From NCBI RefSeq assembly GCF_022682495.2, contig NC_071392.1:133547318-133611317 (forward strand): a stretch of 64,000 nucleotides of DNA. Reading direction: 5' to 3'. Position numbers and translations under genes: made by a program. The DNA is from Desmodus rotundus. Taxonomy: Eukaryota > Chordata > Mammalia > Chiroptera > Phyllostomidae. Positions 45,597 to 56,295 of the stretch are shown here, piece after piece. The stretch's first letter is position 1; every line of letters begins with the position of its first letter. The notes under the pieces were generated by a model. That model saw only the letters and a program-made list of their open reading frames with translations, made no database searches and had not been told where the DNA came from.

Positions 45597-45702
45597 TTTT
45601 GATCCACTCATTTACTGATGCACACTTAGTTTGCTTTCCACACTTGGCTATTGTAATCAAAAGAACCTACATGCCCCAATGTTCACAGCAGCACAATTTA
45701 TG
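45597..45702. repeat. Two short L1 ORF2 pieces, one inverted
   Basis: 45,597-45,656 is minus-strand ORF2-end sequence (equal to about 40,820-40,882). The next 45 bp are the sequence that normally follows it, but in opposite orientation (tcaaaagaacctacatgccc, then acagcagcacaattta). It sits right against the 5' end of the L1 at 45,590. Confidence 0.7.
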
Positions 45703-45704
45703 AA

Positions 45705-46725
45705 AGACTTTTTACTATTTTTGCAAATCCATGGCTTTGTCGTGCTTCACCCTTGCCTCCTTCCCAGAGAAGTGCCTTCAAGCTCTTGGAGCCAACTTTA
45801 GGGTGTGCTGCAAATGAATCTAAGTGTGTGCACCCAATTCCAATATGTGGGATTTTTTTTCCCCCACCACCAAGCAATTCTCTACACATCTGGGTGTTCC
45901 ACATTCAAATTCAATTTTAACACTATGTACATGGAGATAGTGTCAGACTTACAGGTTACAGGCTCAGTCCTACAAGACTCCCCTTGCCCCTTCCCCCTTT
46001 AGATGGCATTCCTAAATCCAGGTTATTATTTGTGCTTCCACTGACTGACTATAGAGGTCGTTGAAGCCCAACCCCTTTCTTGGGCTTAATTTGTTAGAGT
46101 GGCTCACAGAACTCAGAGAAACATTTTACTCTCCAGGTCACTGATTTATTATAAAAGGATACAACTCAGGAACAAACAGATAGATGGAAGAGATGCATAG
46201 GGTAAGATATGGGGAAAGGGGGCAGAGCTTCCATGCTGTCTCTGAAGAAACCACTCTCCCTAAATCTCCAAGTGTTCACACCCAGAACGTTTTGGTTTTC
46301 ATGGAGGCTTCATTACAAAGCATGATAGATTGGATCATTGTACACTGGCAACTGAACTCAATCTCCAACCTCTCCCCTAGGAGGCTGAGGAGGGGCTGAA
46401 AGTTCCAGCCCTTGTATCATAAGATTGGGTCCACTGGCAACCAGCTCTCATCCTTAGGTGCAGTCTGGAAGTAGCCTCATTAATGTAAGAAAAGATTACA
46501 TTGATTCTTCTCTTGGGAAATTCCAAAGTTTTTGTGAGCTCTGTGCCAGAAATGAGGACTAAGACCAAATATATGTTCTTTTTATAAAAGCCTGACCAGC
46601 ACTTTAAGCATTTTGTCACATACCCATCCTGCACCCCCTACTTCCTTACTGGTTCACCCAGGAACATTTCCCTAGCACACCAGTCTTTATTTCAGGATCA
46701 CCTTCTAGGGAACCAGATGTAAGGC
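45705..46725. repeat. Gene-free stretch with an old LTR-like repeat
   Basis: 46,085-46,600 shows tgttagagtggctcacagaa, ttattataaaaggatacaac, ttttcatggaggcttcatta and gactaagaccaaatatatgt, an order I know from an old mammalian LTR-type repeat. I cannot name the family. No gene is present; the frames at 45,698-46,634 are short and mutually overlapping. Confidence 0.45.
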
Positions 46726-48060
46726 ATAATAAAGTGGGTTTAGAAACTTCTGGTTAAGATGGCAGTGTAGGCAGCCATAGCTCGCCTTTTCTCACAAGCA
46801 CACCAAAATTACAACTAAAATATAGAACAATCATTACTCAGAACCATCAGAAATTGAATTGAATGGAAGTCTAACAACTATGGCATTAAAGAAACCACAT
46901 CCATGGAGACTAGTAAGAGGAGCAGAGACACAGAACAGGTTGTTTTTTTTAACCACTTGTGATGGATAAAAATTCGGGAGGGATAACTCAGGAGCAAACA
47001 AACTCAGGCCTACACCAGGTTCCCCAACCTAGGGTTCCAGTGCCAGGAAGATAAGTCCTCACAAATTCTGGCTGCAAAAAACAGCAGAGATTGAGTCAGT
47101 GGAAGAAACTGCTGGAACCCCAAGCAGTTCCTCTTAAAGAACCCATACATGCCCTCATCTACTCAGACTCACTCCCTCTGAGCTCCAGCACTGGGGTGGC
47201 AGCTTGAAGGGCACAGAGGCATACTGGGAGAAGCTGAAGTGTCTGGCATCAGGGCAAGCAGAGGCCACTGTCCCTTTCCTGAGCTCTCCCCCCACAGAGC
47301 CACAAAGCCAGCAGGCTGGTGCTATTTTGAGAATCTATCAACCTGGCTAACACTGTTTAACCCAACTTGGAGATCCCCACAGTCTCCACTCCACCCACTT
47401 GATGGGCCCACCCAACCTGCTTTTACATATGAATGGCTGGTCTTGATTTATGCTTCACAACTTCCTAAATCCTATCAAACAAGCAACAGCTGGCTTCAGT
47501 TAACTCCAGGTCAGGCACTAGCAGCAGCCAGATTAGCCTCACAGTTTAACTTTGCCTGGGAATCTCCAAGCCCAGCACAACCTTCTCAGATTGCTTTATA
47601 GCTCAGGCAGAGGAGCCCTGGGCAAAACTCAGGTGGAGGCTGATCTTGGCCTGCACCACCCAAGAAGTACCAGGGCCAATACACCTAGTGAAAGCTCCAG
47701 ACCCTTTCGGAGCACCGCCACCCTGCCCTTGCACAGCTGATCCTTCCCAGAGGGCAGAAGCTGGTGGTAAGTGGTCATAGCCAATCCCTGCAGCTGACTG
47801 GCTTGGGTAAATCCCTCCCATTGATCTGCCAATAGCAACCAAGTCTCAGCTACAAGAAGAGGGTGTACCCAGCCCACATGGAGGGTGCACCTAGAGTACC
47901 CAGCTTGGGTGATAGGGGAGTCTGTGCCAGTGGACCCTACAGGACACCTACGACATTAGGCCATGCTACCAAGCTATGGAGTCAACGCAGGTCTGCCTAA
48001 TACAAAGAAACAAATGCAGGGAGGCTGCCAAAAAAAAAAAAAAAACCCAAAACAAAAAAC

Positions 48061-48850
48061 ATGGCCCATATGAAAGAACAGATCAAAACTCCAGAAGAAG
48101 AGCTAAACAAAATGGAGATAAGCAATCTATCAGAAGCAGAGTTCAAAACACTGGTTGTAAGGATGCTGAAGGAACTTTGTGAGGACCTCAGCAGCATAAA
48201 AAAGATCCAGTAGAAGATGAAGGATTCACTAATTGAAATAAAGAAAAATTTACAGGGATACAAAGGTAGAGTGGAGGAAGCCGAGAATGAAATCAATGAT
48301 TTGGAACATAAGGAAGCAAAAACAATCAATCAGAACAACGAGAAGAAAAAAGAATCCAATAAAATGAGGATAGTATAAGCAGCCTCTGGGACAACCTCAA
48401 GAGGTCCAACATTCATATCATAGGGGTTCCAGAAGAAGACAAAGAGCAAGAAATTGTAAATCTATTTGAAAAAATAATGAAAGAAAACTTTTCTAATTTG
48501 GTGAAGGAAATAGACATGCAAGTCCAACAATCACAGAGAGTCCCAATCAAGTTGTACCCAAAGAGAACCACACCAAGCCACATCATAATTAAAATGCCAA
48601 GGGTTAAAGATAAATAGAGAATCTTACAAGCAGTCAAAGAAAAGCAGAGATTTATCTACAAAGGAGTTCCCATAAGTCTGTCTATCCAGAAAACTATCAT
48701 TTAGGATGGAAGGGCAGATAAAGTGCTTCCCAGACAAGGCAAAGCTAAAGGAATTCATTGTCACCAAGCCATTATTACATGAAATGTTAAAGGGACTTAA
48801 GAAAAAGAAGAAGATCAAAACCATGAACACTAAAATGACGACGAACTCAC
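48061..48850 (+). pseudogene. HAL1 ORF1 region, broken
   Basis: The start codon at 48,061 opens with MAHMKEQIKTPEEELNKME, a typical L1-type ORF1 beginning. In-frame and shifted stops (for example TAG near 48,210 and TAA near 48,375) break it. Later pieces resemble the ORF1p RNA-binding part: tcatatcataggggttcca (IIGVP), aagaagacaaagagcaagaa (acidic), gaaaacttttctaatttggt (ENFSNL) and aaagagaaccacaccaagcc. It has no intact product. Confidence 0.75.
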
Positions 48851-49073
48851 AACCATGACAACCAAATCTAAAAAACAAAACAAAACAAAAACAAACTAAG
48901 CAAACAATCAGAACAGGAACAGAATCATAGATATGGGGATCATTTGGAGGGTTTTCAACTGGGAAGGGGAAGGGGGAAAAAAGGGAAAAATGGTGCAGGG
49001 ATCAAGAAGCATAATTGGGAGGAGCAAAAGAGACAGGGGGATATTAAGAATAGTATAGGAATAGTATAGGCAT

Positions 49074-49162
49074 TCTCAGATTGTTTTATAGCTCAGGCAG
49101 AGGAGCCCTGGGCAAAACTCAGGTGAGGGCTGATCTTGGCCTGCACCACCCAAGAAGTACCA
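49074..49162 (+). repeat. Copy of 5' UTR segment inside the HAL1 3' UTR
   Basis: About 88 bp here (ttctcagattgttttatagc to cacccaagaagtacca) repeat 47,582-47,670 of the same element (ttctcagattgctttatagc to cacccaagaagtaccag), with only a few differences. The surrounding 3' UTR otherwise follows the order of the minus-strand HAL1 at 24,600-24,850, where this segment is absent. Confidence 0.85.
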
Positions 49163-49389
49163 CTTCCTGGTAGTACTTATATCAAAGTAGAAGCCAAAAA
49201 ACTTACAGGCACAACCCACAGACATGAACTAAAGGTGAGGGGGGATTGCTGGAGGGAAGAAGGGTACCAGGTAGAGGGGGGCCAAGAGAAAAATTGGAAC
49301 AACTGTAATAGTGTAATCAATAAAATATCCTTAAAAATTCAAATAAAAAAATAAAATAAAATGGGTATGGAAGGAAGTTGAGTGGGTAA

Positions 49390-50022
49390 TGTAACAGCGG
49401 AAAATTGTAACAGTGGGAAAATGTAACCCACTTCACCATTCTTCTGACATTGTTTCTGTAAATGCTAGCTCTGATGAATACACAGCTAGTAGATGAACAA
49501 GATTTGTATAAGAATCCTAGGAACTAAATTCAAAAGATACAGACCCCAACCATCAAGCATCCCAGTTCTGGGAGATTTGCTGAACTTCAACCATGGAACC
49601 AGGATGAGGACAAGTGAGGATGACATGAAGTGAGGATGATATGAATGAAACCAGGGTGACTAAATCAAGATGATGCACACCAGACCATCACTTGCCTTAT
49701 CAGAATGGGCTATGCTCACCTGCATGTAGACAACATTGTAACCCCCTCCTTTGATCTCTTTTTTCTAGTCCCCTCTCCCTCCTTGTAAAAAACCACTGCC
49801 TCCAATGAGAGGTGGACATGGGCTTTATGAGTCCCCCATCTCCCAGGAGATAGGCTTTGTGACATTAGACCCCATCTTCCAGGAGATGGGCTTCGAGACA
49901 AGAGTCCCCCATCTTCCAAATGGCCAGCATCTGCAAATAAGCCACTTTCCTTTACATCAGCACCTGCCTCTCAACTATGGCTTTCATAGTGGCAGGCAGC
50001 CAGACCTGTTTTTGGTTACAAC
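49390..50022 (+). mobile_element. Probable solo ERV LTR with a 36-bp tandem
   Basis: The stretch starts tgtaacagcggaaaattgta and ends ttttggttacaaca (TG...CA). A pyrimidine-rich tract (tgatctcttttttctagtcc) precedes the tandem, and a weak poly-A signal (caaataagccact) lies near 49,936. 49,834-49,869 and 49,870-49,905 are two 36-bp units, with a third partial one to 49,918. Boundaries are guesses, as I found no target duplication. Confidence 0.45.
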
Positions 50023-50024
50023 AA

Positions 50025-50600
50025 TAGTTGCTAGATAACAGAAATCTCTGTAGGAGTTAGCCCTTGAATATACTTACCAAACATGGGGTTCGTATTGGGT
50101 GACTTGGTGTGGAGAGTGACAGTGGAGAACTTGACAAAATGTGGTCACTGATTTGGTGTTGGATGGAAAGAATGCAACCCCAGAAGTGCCTTAGTCCTTG
50201 CCATGTTTCACTTTCAGTTCCAGTACAAGCACATTTGGAACTAGCAGCCTCCATTCACACCCTCAGATTTTAGTTTTCAGATCAGGTAATAAAGGATCCT
50301 AACTACAACCCTGGCACCTACATGAAAGATGAATCAGAGGGCACAAATCCCATATCCTGTTCATAGGAAAGTGTCCTATTAACATTTTTGGAAATCACTA
50401 TTTTGGGGGTGTTAAAATTCCATAATTCTACATGTAGAATTTACAGGAGGGTGAGCAGGCAAGACTTTGAGGAGATCCAGAGTTGCCATAGTAGCAGGAA
50501 TATTTATAGTTGTGGGTCATTGGCCTGATTTATAAAGGCAGAGCCTAAGTTTGGTATCACAAAGCATTTGCCAGGTTCCCCACAAATTTAAGAAGGAAAT
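50025..50600. other. Gene-free stretch
   Basis: No gene or repeat is recognised. Confidence 0.45.
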
Positions 50601-50601
50601 G

Positions 50602-52032
50602 GAAAAATATGAGACAGGGGGTTTTTGGAAGATGGAGGCGAGATAGGTGGGAGCAGAGTCCACTTCCCCTCGGCACCAGTGAAATGCCTAGCTGATCTGA
50701 GGAACAGAGCGACCAGCCAACGGTATTCCAGCATATATGAAGATCACAGACCAAAGATAGAGGACATTGAAAGATCAGACGGTAAGAAGAGTGCTTAAGG
50801 ACAATAAGGTCCCTGGGACCAGCGTGACCCAGGGCGGCTGAAGACCCTGGCCGGGCACAGGGTCTACTACAGTATTCTTGGGAGAGAACCAGGGTGGGCT
50901 GTGTGAGAGGCCAGGTGCTTGTCTGGACCAGGTGGGTTTGAATAGGAAGAATTTCTCAAAAAGGAAAAGAAAATAGAGGCACTCAGCAGCTAGTTAGAGA
51001 ACTCTCCGCAGCAGCTGTGGCCTCTTGTGCCCCTACCACCTCAGCCCCTGGACTGTGAATGCGGGATAAGCAGCCCCAGCACACACCTGAAGTCCTTTTG
51101 GCGTGCATCCAGATCAGCGGACTGGGCGCCCACAACTGATACCCCAGGTGGGCGCGCACTCTGATCAGTAGCCCAGCTGCCTGGGCTCACAGGCCCAAAG
51201 CGCCCCAGTGGGCGCATACCCCAATCAGTGGTGTAGGGCCCACACCTGACACCCCAGGTGGGTGCGCACCTTGATCAGCTGCCTGGACGACCACAACTGA
51301 GACCCTGGTGGGCGCGCAACCTGATCAGTGGTGGCTGCCCTGGCTGCACAGGCCCAAAGCCCGGGATCAGTGTGCATCCAGATGAGTGGCTTGGCTGCCT
51401 GGAGTAAAGACCCAAAGTGCCTGGGTGGGCGCGCACCTCGATCAGTGGCCTGGTCGCCCACACCTGAAACCTCGGGTGGGTGTGTACCCGAATCAGCGGC
51501 CGGCTGCCCTGGCGCACAGGCCCAAAGCTGGGATAGGCCGGGCAACCCGATCAACGGCCTGGCTGCCTGCGGGTGACCACACCTAAAAGCACCCCTTCTG
51601 AACAACTCCCACCTAGCCCCTGCCCACAGAGCCCTGCAGGGCCTACTCGCTCTCTAGGAGGAAGGCAGAATGCCCAGCAGAGGGGAGCTGCAGAGCTAGG
51701 GGAGACTGAAGTCCCTGGAAAGAATTGACCCGGTAGGGGGCTGACCTACCCTGAAGGAGCACCGAGAGCCCCTAGCATTTAAGACAGCAAAGACCAAGAA
51801 GGTGAAGTTTGAGTTGCCCCTAATTGGTGCAACTCAAGGACAGCACAACTGTTGAACTAAAGGCCTAGGGGTGAGCAGAAGGACCCTGAGGAACTAGACT
51901 GGAGGCTGGACAACAGGGAAGAATGTGGCTCAGGAAGGGAGAAAAGTGAAACCAATCTGTCCAACCACCCCCTCCTGTTTCACAACTGTTATTGAATAAC
52001 AATAAAAATAAAAAAGAAAAATATGCGACAGG
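50602..52032 (+). mobile_element. Composite non-autonomous retroelement with VNTR (SVA-like layout)
   Basis: Target duplication GAAAAATATGAGACAGG at 50,602-50,618 and GAAAAATATGCGACAGG at 52,016-52,032 (16 of 17). The element body is about 50,619-52,015. It begins ttttggaagatggaggcgag, like an L1 5' UTR start, then has about 450 bp of unique GC-rich text, a VNTR (51,082-51,590), about 400 bp of unique text and a 3' tip ending aactgttattgaataacaat, which matches L1 3' ends here (aactgtaattgaacaacaat), followed by an A-rich tail. It contains no ORF1 or ORF2 sequence. The likely mobiliser is L1. Confidence 0.8.
51082..51590 (+). repeat. GC-rich VNTR, about nine units of 49-62 bp
   Basis: Unit starts at about 51,082, 51,131, 51,188, 51,241, 51,292, 51,347, 51,406, 51,459 and 51,515, with a partial unit at 51,577. 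Two unit types mix: one opening cacacctga or cacaactga and one opening cacaggcccaaagc. Almost every unit has a GATCAG-like core followed by TGG or CGG. CpG is far more frequent than in the flanks. Confidence 0.85.
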
Positions 52033-53155
52033 AAAAATTTGTATATCCTTAAACTATTTTAAAGCTTTCTTCCTAATAAATTTAAAACGTTTTTAAAATT
52101 TTCATTTGTCTCTGATAAAAAGACTACTGTTTGGAATATCAGAAAATCACTCAGAATTATCTTTACACCAGTTCAAAATGAGGACCTCATCTTGGGATCT
52201 CCCATATCTGGTCCTTTTGCAATAAGAACAAGCATGTGACATGATATGTTAAGGATGCCACCAGCACATAGAGATGAGATTATCATTTTTTAAACTAAAT
52301 TTTCTTTCATTTGTATTGGAATGAATTTCTGAATCCCATTGTGATTAAGATGAATGATTACAGGTTTAAAACAGCAAGTTCTACTGGAAGAATCCTTCTT
52401 GGTGAAATTGCTTTGTAGATTGAGGAGATGAGACACCCCATATCACAATATGACTTTCCAACATCTCTTTTTTTATTATCAACAACAAACATGTGTCGAG
52501 CACCTGTTATACATCTCACTGAATTACATGCTGGACATGTTTTTAACATCTATTTAAAGAGGATTTTACCTGTAAGTGGTTTTCAAGGCCATTGAAAGAA
52601 AGACAGTTTAGTTGCATAGGAGGTTTAGGTACAGAGGACAAAGGGATGCAGGTAGAGCAATATGCATGGAGATCTCCTTGACACCGAGTATGGGGGAGTT
52701 TGCTTAGAAAAGGGAGGTCTCTAATCCAGCTGTACACAGGAGCCAGTGGGGTGGGTGTCCCATGGGCACCAATTCACCAAGAGCTCTTACGCCTGTGGCC
52801 ATGAGGTTAACAGTTATTCTTTTTTGAGGGATTACTTCAGAAAGTCTATGTCAAACAAACACATACACTTTGGCCAGGGCATGTCCTAGCTCTGCAGTCA
52901 GTCAGAATTGGTTTAATGGTTACCCACGTCTCTGAGGGCTCAGATCTGGTCCTCAAATCTCCTCCTCTTCTTCACTGGATATTAGGGTCTATGATGACAC
53001 TGTTTTCTGGCCATGCTCCCATTCTTATTTCTGAAGTAAGTAGCCCCTAGATTTACTTTTGGGGAGCTATGGCTATGAGCAGCAGCTTTACAACAACAAA
53101 GCTTATGAGAAGATGTGATGTACAAATTCAGAATCCAACATATGAAATTACCATT
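52033..53155. other. Gene-free stretch
   Basis: No gene or repeat is recognised. Short frames only. Confidence 0.45.
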
Positions 53156-53159
53156 TCTG

Positions 53160-53330
53160 AGCACTTAGCAAGTGAGTAGCCTTGGGCAAGTAACTTACTC
53201 TCTTTGAGCTCTAGTTTTTTCATCTATAACATAAGAATAATAATAGCGCCTGCTTCCTTATGAGTATTAAGTAACTGAATCTATATGCTGGCACACACTA
53301 AATATTGGATACAGGTTAATGATGATCATT
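53160..53330 (+). repeat. MIR SINE, well preserved
   Basis: agtagccttgggcaagtaac, tttgagctctagttttttca, taagaataataatagcgcct and atgctggcacacactaaata follow the MIR body on the plus strand over about 170 bp, the best MIR in the window. Confidence 0.85.
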
Positions 53331-53836
53331 GTCACTCTTGCAGTCAAGTGTTTTCTTGGTAAGAATGTCAGTCAGCATGTCCTGACCATTCCAGGGATTG
53401 GGCAGGTACATGACCCACATTAGGCCAACTTGATATTTCTCTTGGGAATTTGAATTTGATTCTAGAACTAAGTTAAACAATGGAGAAATTCATGGAACCA
53501 ACTTATTCTGGGATGATGTTGTGACAATACTGTCTATGCATGTTTAACTCCCAGCTCCCTGGAAGGTTAGGTCCCTGTGCTCCCCAAGACCTGCTGTGCA
53601 GTTCTCCTTCTGGATCTGGGAGTTATTCCATGCCTTTCCAACACAGCCTTGTTTTGCTAAGTTATTTAGAATCTGTTTCCACAGTAATCAAACACCCTGG
53701 CAAATGTAGTGATCCCAGGTAACACTGGGGACACTGCAGTATTTGTGTCTTTCATTCAAATATCCTGATTGATGTGCTTAGACACATTCTCTGAAATGAG
53801 AAGAGGTCAAAGGGTTATGACTCCTAATGTAACTTT
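53331..53836. other. Gene-free stretch
   Basis: No gene or repeat is recognised. Confidence 0.45.
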
Positions 53837-55502
53837 AAAACCTTTTGCCATTTCAGAAATTTATATGGAACCATAAACAACCCCAAATAGTTGCAGCAAT
53901 TTTGAAAAGAAGAACAAAGCAGGAGGGATCACAATATCTGATATCAAACTGTATTACAAGGCCACTGTCATCAAAACAGCCTGGTACTGGCATAAAAACA
54001 GGCACATAGACCAATGGAACAGAACAGAGAGCCCAGGAATAAATCCAAGTCTCTATGGTCAATTAATATTCAACAAAGGGGGCAGCAGCATAAAATGGAG
54101 CAAAAATAGCCTCTTCAAGAAATGGTGTTCGGAGATCTGGACAGCTATGTGCAAAAAAAAAAATGAAACTTGATCACCACCTTACACCATACACAAAAAT
54201 AAATTCAAGGTGGATAAAAGACTTAAATATAAGTCATAACACCATAAAAGTCCTAGAGGAAAACATTGGCAGGAAAATCTCAGACATCCCACGCAGCAAC
54301 ATCCTCACAGACATGTCCCCTAAGGCAAGGGACATAAAGGAAAGAATAAACAAATGGGACCGCATCTAAATAAAAAGCGTCTGCATGGCTAAAGAAAACA
54401 GCACTAAAATACAAAGAGAACCAACAGTATTGGAAAACATATTTGCCAATGATACCTCAGACAAGGGCCTGATCTCCAAAATATATAAAGAACTCACATG
54501 ACTCCACTCCAGGAAGACAAACAACCCAATTAAAAAATGGGCAAAGGACTTGAACAGACACTTCTCCAAAAAAGACATACAGAGGGCCCAGAGACATGTG
54601 AAAAATTGCTCAGCATCACTAGCCATCAGAGAGATGCAAATTAAAACCACAATGAGATACCATCTCACACCAGTCAGAGTGGCCATCATAAACAAATCAA
54701 CAAATGTTGGAGAAGATGCGGAGAAAAGGGAACCCTAGTACATTTTTGGTGGGAATGCAGAATGGTGAAGCCACTGTGGAAAACAATATGGAATTTCCTC
54801 AGAAAACTAAAAATGGAACTGCCTTTTGACCCAGCAATTCTGCTGCTGGGATTATACCCTAACAACCCTGAAACACCAATCCAAAAGAACCTATGCACTC
54901 CAATGTTCACAGCAGCACAATTTACAATAGGCAAGTACTGGAAGCAACCTAAGTGCCCATCAGCAAATGAGTGGATCAAAAACTATGGTACATTTACACA
55001 ATGGAATTCTACACAGCAGAGAGAAAGAAGGAGCTCCTACCCTTTGAAATAGCATGGATGGAACTGGAGAGCATTATGCTAAGTGAAATAAGCCAAGTGA
55101 TGAGGGACAAAAACCATATGATCTCACCTTTAACTGGAACATAATCAACAACAAAAAAAGCAAACAAAATATAACCAGAATCATTGAAGTTAAGAACAAT
55201 CTCATGATAGCCAAAAGGGAGGGGGGAAGGGATAGTGGGGAGAAGTGTTTTCAGGAACAACTATAAAGGACACATAGCCAAAACCAAAGGGCAGGGTGGA
55301 AGCAGGGGAGGGAGGCAGGTTTGGCTTGGGTGGAGTAGAGGGGTGGGGAGAAAATGCAGAAAACTGTAATTGAACAACGATAAAATAATTTAAAAATTAG
55401 AAAAAAAAGAAGACATCTTGCTTGCTTCCAAATTTTGGCAACTATGAATAAAGCTGCTATGAACATCAAAAAATAAATAAATAAAAATAAAACCTTTTGC
55501 CA
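53837..55502 (+). mobile_element. 5'-truncated L1 with 3' transduction and perfect 14-bp TSD
   Basis: AAAACCTTTTGCCA is present at 53,837-53,850 and 55,489-55,502. The body starts inside ORF2 (atttcagaaatttatatgga) and runs through the ORF2 C terminus and the 3' UTR to a first poly-A at about 55,390-55,409. About 65 bp of non-L1-tail sequence (55,410-55,468) and a second A-rich tail (55,469-55,488) follow before the duplication. The extra piece (ttgcttgcttccaaattttg to gctgctatgaacatc) is itself old minus-strand L1 text, carried from the source locus. Confidence 0.9.
53853..55060 (+). pseudogene. L1 ORF2 C-terminal part, broken
   Basis: Short frames at 54,163-54,369 ([20 protein letters not shown]), 54,550-54,738 ([20 protein letters not shown], then [18 protein letters not shown]) and 54,762-55,052 ([20 protein letters not shown]) give the last 400 or so residues of ORF2p in order, in more than one frame. 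An in-frame stop follows the [15 protein letters not shown] block, where the cysteine-rich segment should continue. Confidence 0.85.
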
Positions 55503-55559
55503 GTAAATATGTGGTGGACAGCATAGACCATCCAAGTCTTCTTTGAGTAAAGACTTGCG

Positions 55560-56080
55560 AACCAACTGTATAAAAAATGACCCCAATACTTAGTGGCATA
55601 AAACAATCATTTAACTCTTTCATGGATTCTATGGGTGAGAAATTGAGAGAGGGCAGAACAGAGATAGCTTACTTCTACTCCAAAAGGTCTGCTCCTGGAA
55701 GACTCTAGGGCTAGGGGGTGGAATCATCTGAGAGCTCATTTATTCCCACGATGGCATTTCTTGCTATCAGCTGAGACACCAGCTGGGGATGTAGCCAGAA
55801 CACCTACTTGTGGCCTCTCCCTGTGTCCTGAGCTTCCTCACAACATGGTAGTCATGTTCCAGAGGCCATTGTGGGGAATCAGGCAGAGTCAGGTGGAAGG
55901 TGTATGATCATTTATGATCTGGCCTCAGATGTTACACAGTGTTACTTCCCCCACAATCTGTTTGTGCTCAATTTCAAGGGAAGGGGAAATGGATAGCAAC
56001 TTTTAGTGGGAGAGTGGCAAAGTTCATAAAGAGCATGTGAGACCAAAAATATTGCTTTGACCATTTTTGAAAAATACAAT
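55560..56080 (+). repeat. Old mammalian dispersed repeat, copy 2
   Basis: cttagtggcataaaacaatc, ttcatggattctatgggtga, cacaacatggtagtcatgtt and gtcaggtggaaggtgtatga are landmarks of the family also seen at 38,936-39,320. This copy is longer and reaches the cactttctattgg-like end (ccacaatctgtttgtgctca). Confidence 0.5.
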
Positions 56081-56295
56081 TTGCCATATGTATGTTCCTT
56101 TAGAGATAAAATAGAAACAGCGAGATTTGACTCAACAAAACTGCAGTTTAGCCACCGAGGATGCAAGAAGAAAATATACAAACATCTAGACATAAAAGGG
56201 AAAAAAATTACAAAGACATATGGATAATGTAAGCTATCCATATGTTTTTATCTTGTAAGTAAAAACATAAAACAAACTCAGAATCACCTTAATGC

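Larger units (their letters stand above)
46740..49354 (+). mobile_element. HAL1-like LINE (ORF1 only), full length, 12-bp TSD
   Basis: AATAAAGTGGGT at 46,728-46,739 and AATAAAATGGGT at 49,355-49,366 (11 of 12) bracket the element. It begins with ttctggttaagatggcagtg, has a 5' UTR of about 1.3 kb, an ORF1 region (48,061-48,850) and a 3' UTR ending in caataaaatatcctt and an A-rich tail. No ORF2 is present. It is related to 24,597-26,512 but not identical in its 5' part. A 5' UTR piece is repeated inside its 3' UTR (see the separate entry). Confidence 0.85.

Noticed and set aside
51082..51590. Possible CRISPR or satellite array
   Set aside because: The units vary in length and sequence, lack spacers and lie inside a TSD-flanked retroelement, so a VNTR is the better description.
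51225..51605. 126-codon open frame on the minus strand across the VNTR
   Set aside because: Its repeats of Pro/Ala/Gly-rich text are produced by the VNTR itself. Open frames exist on both strands there, as expected for a GC-rich repeat with few stops.
56216..56245. Perfect 11-bp inverted repeat (acatatggata) with an 8-base loop
   Set aside because: Short AT-rich palindromes of this size are frequent by chance in AT-rich DNA, and no terminator or other role can be supported.
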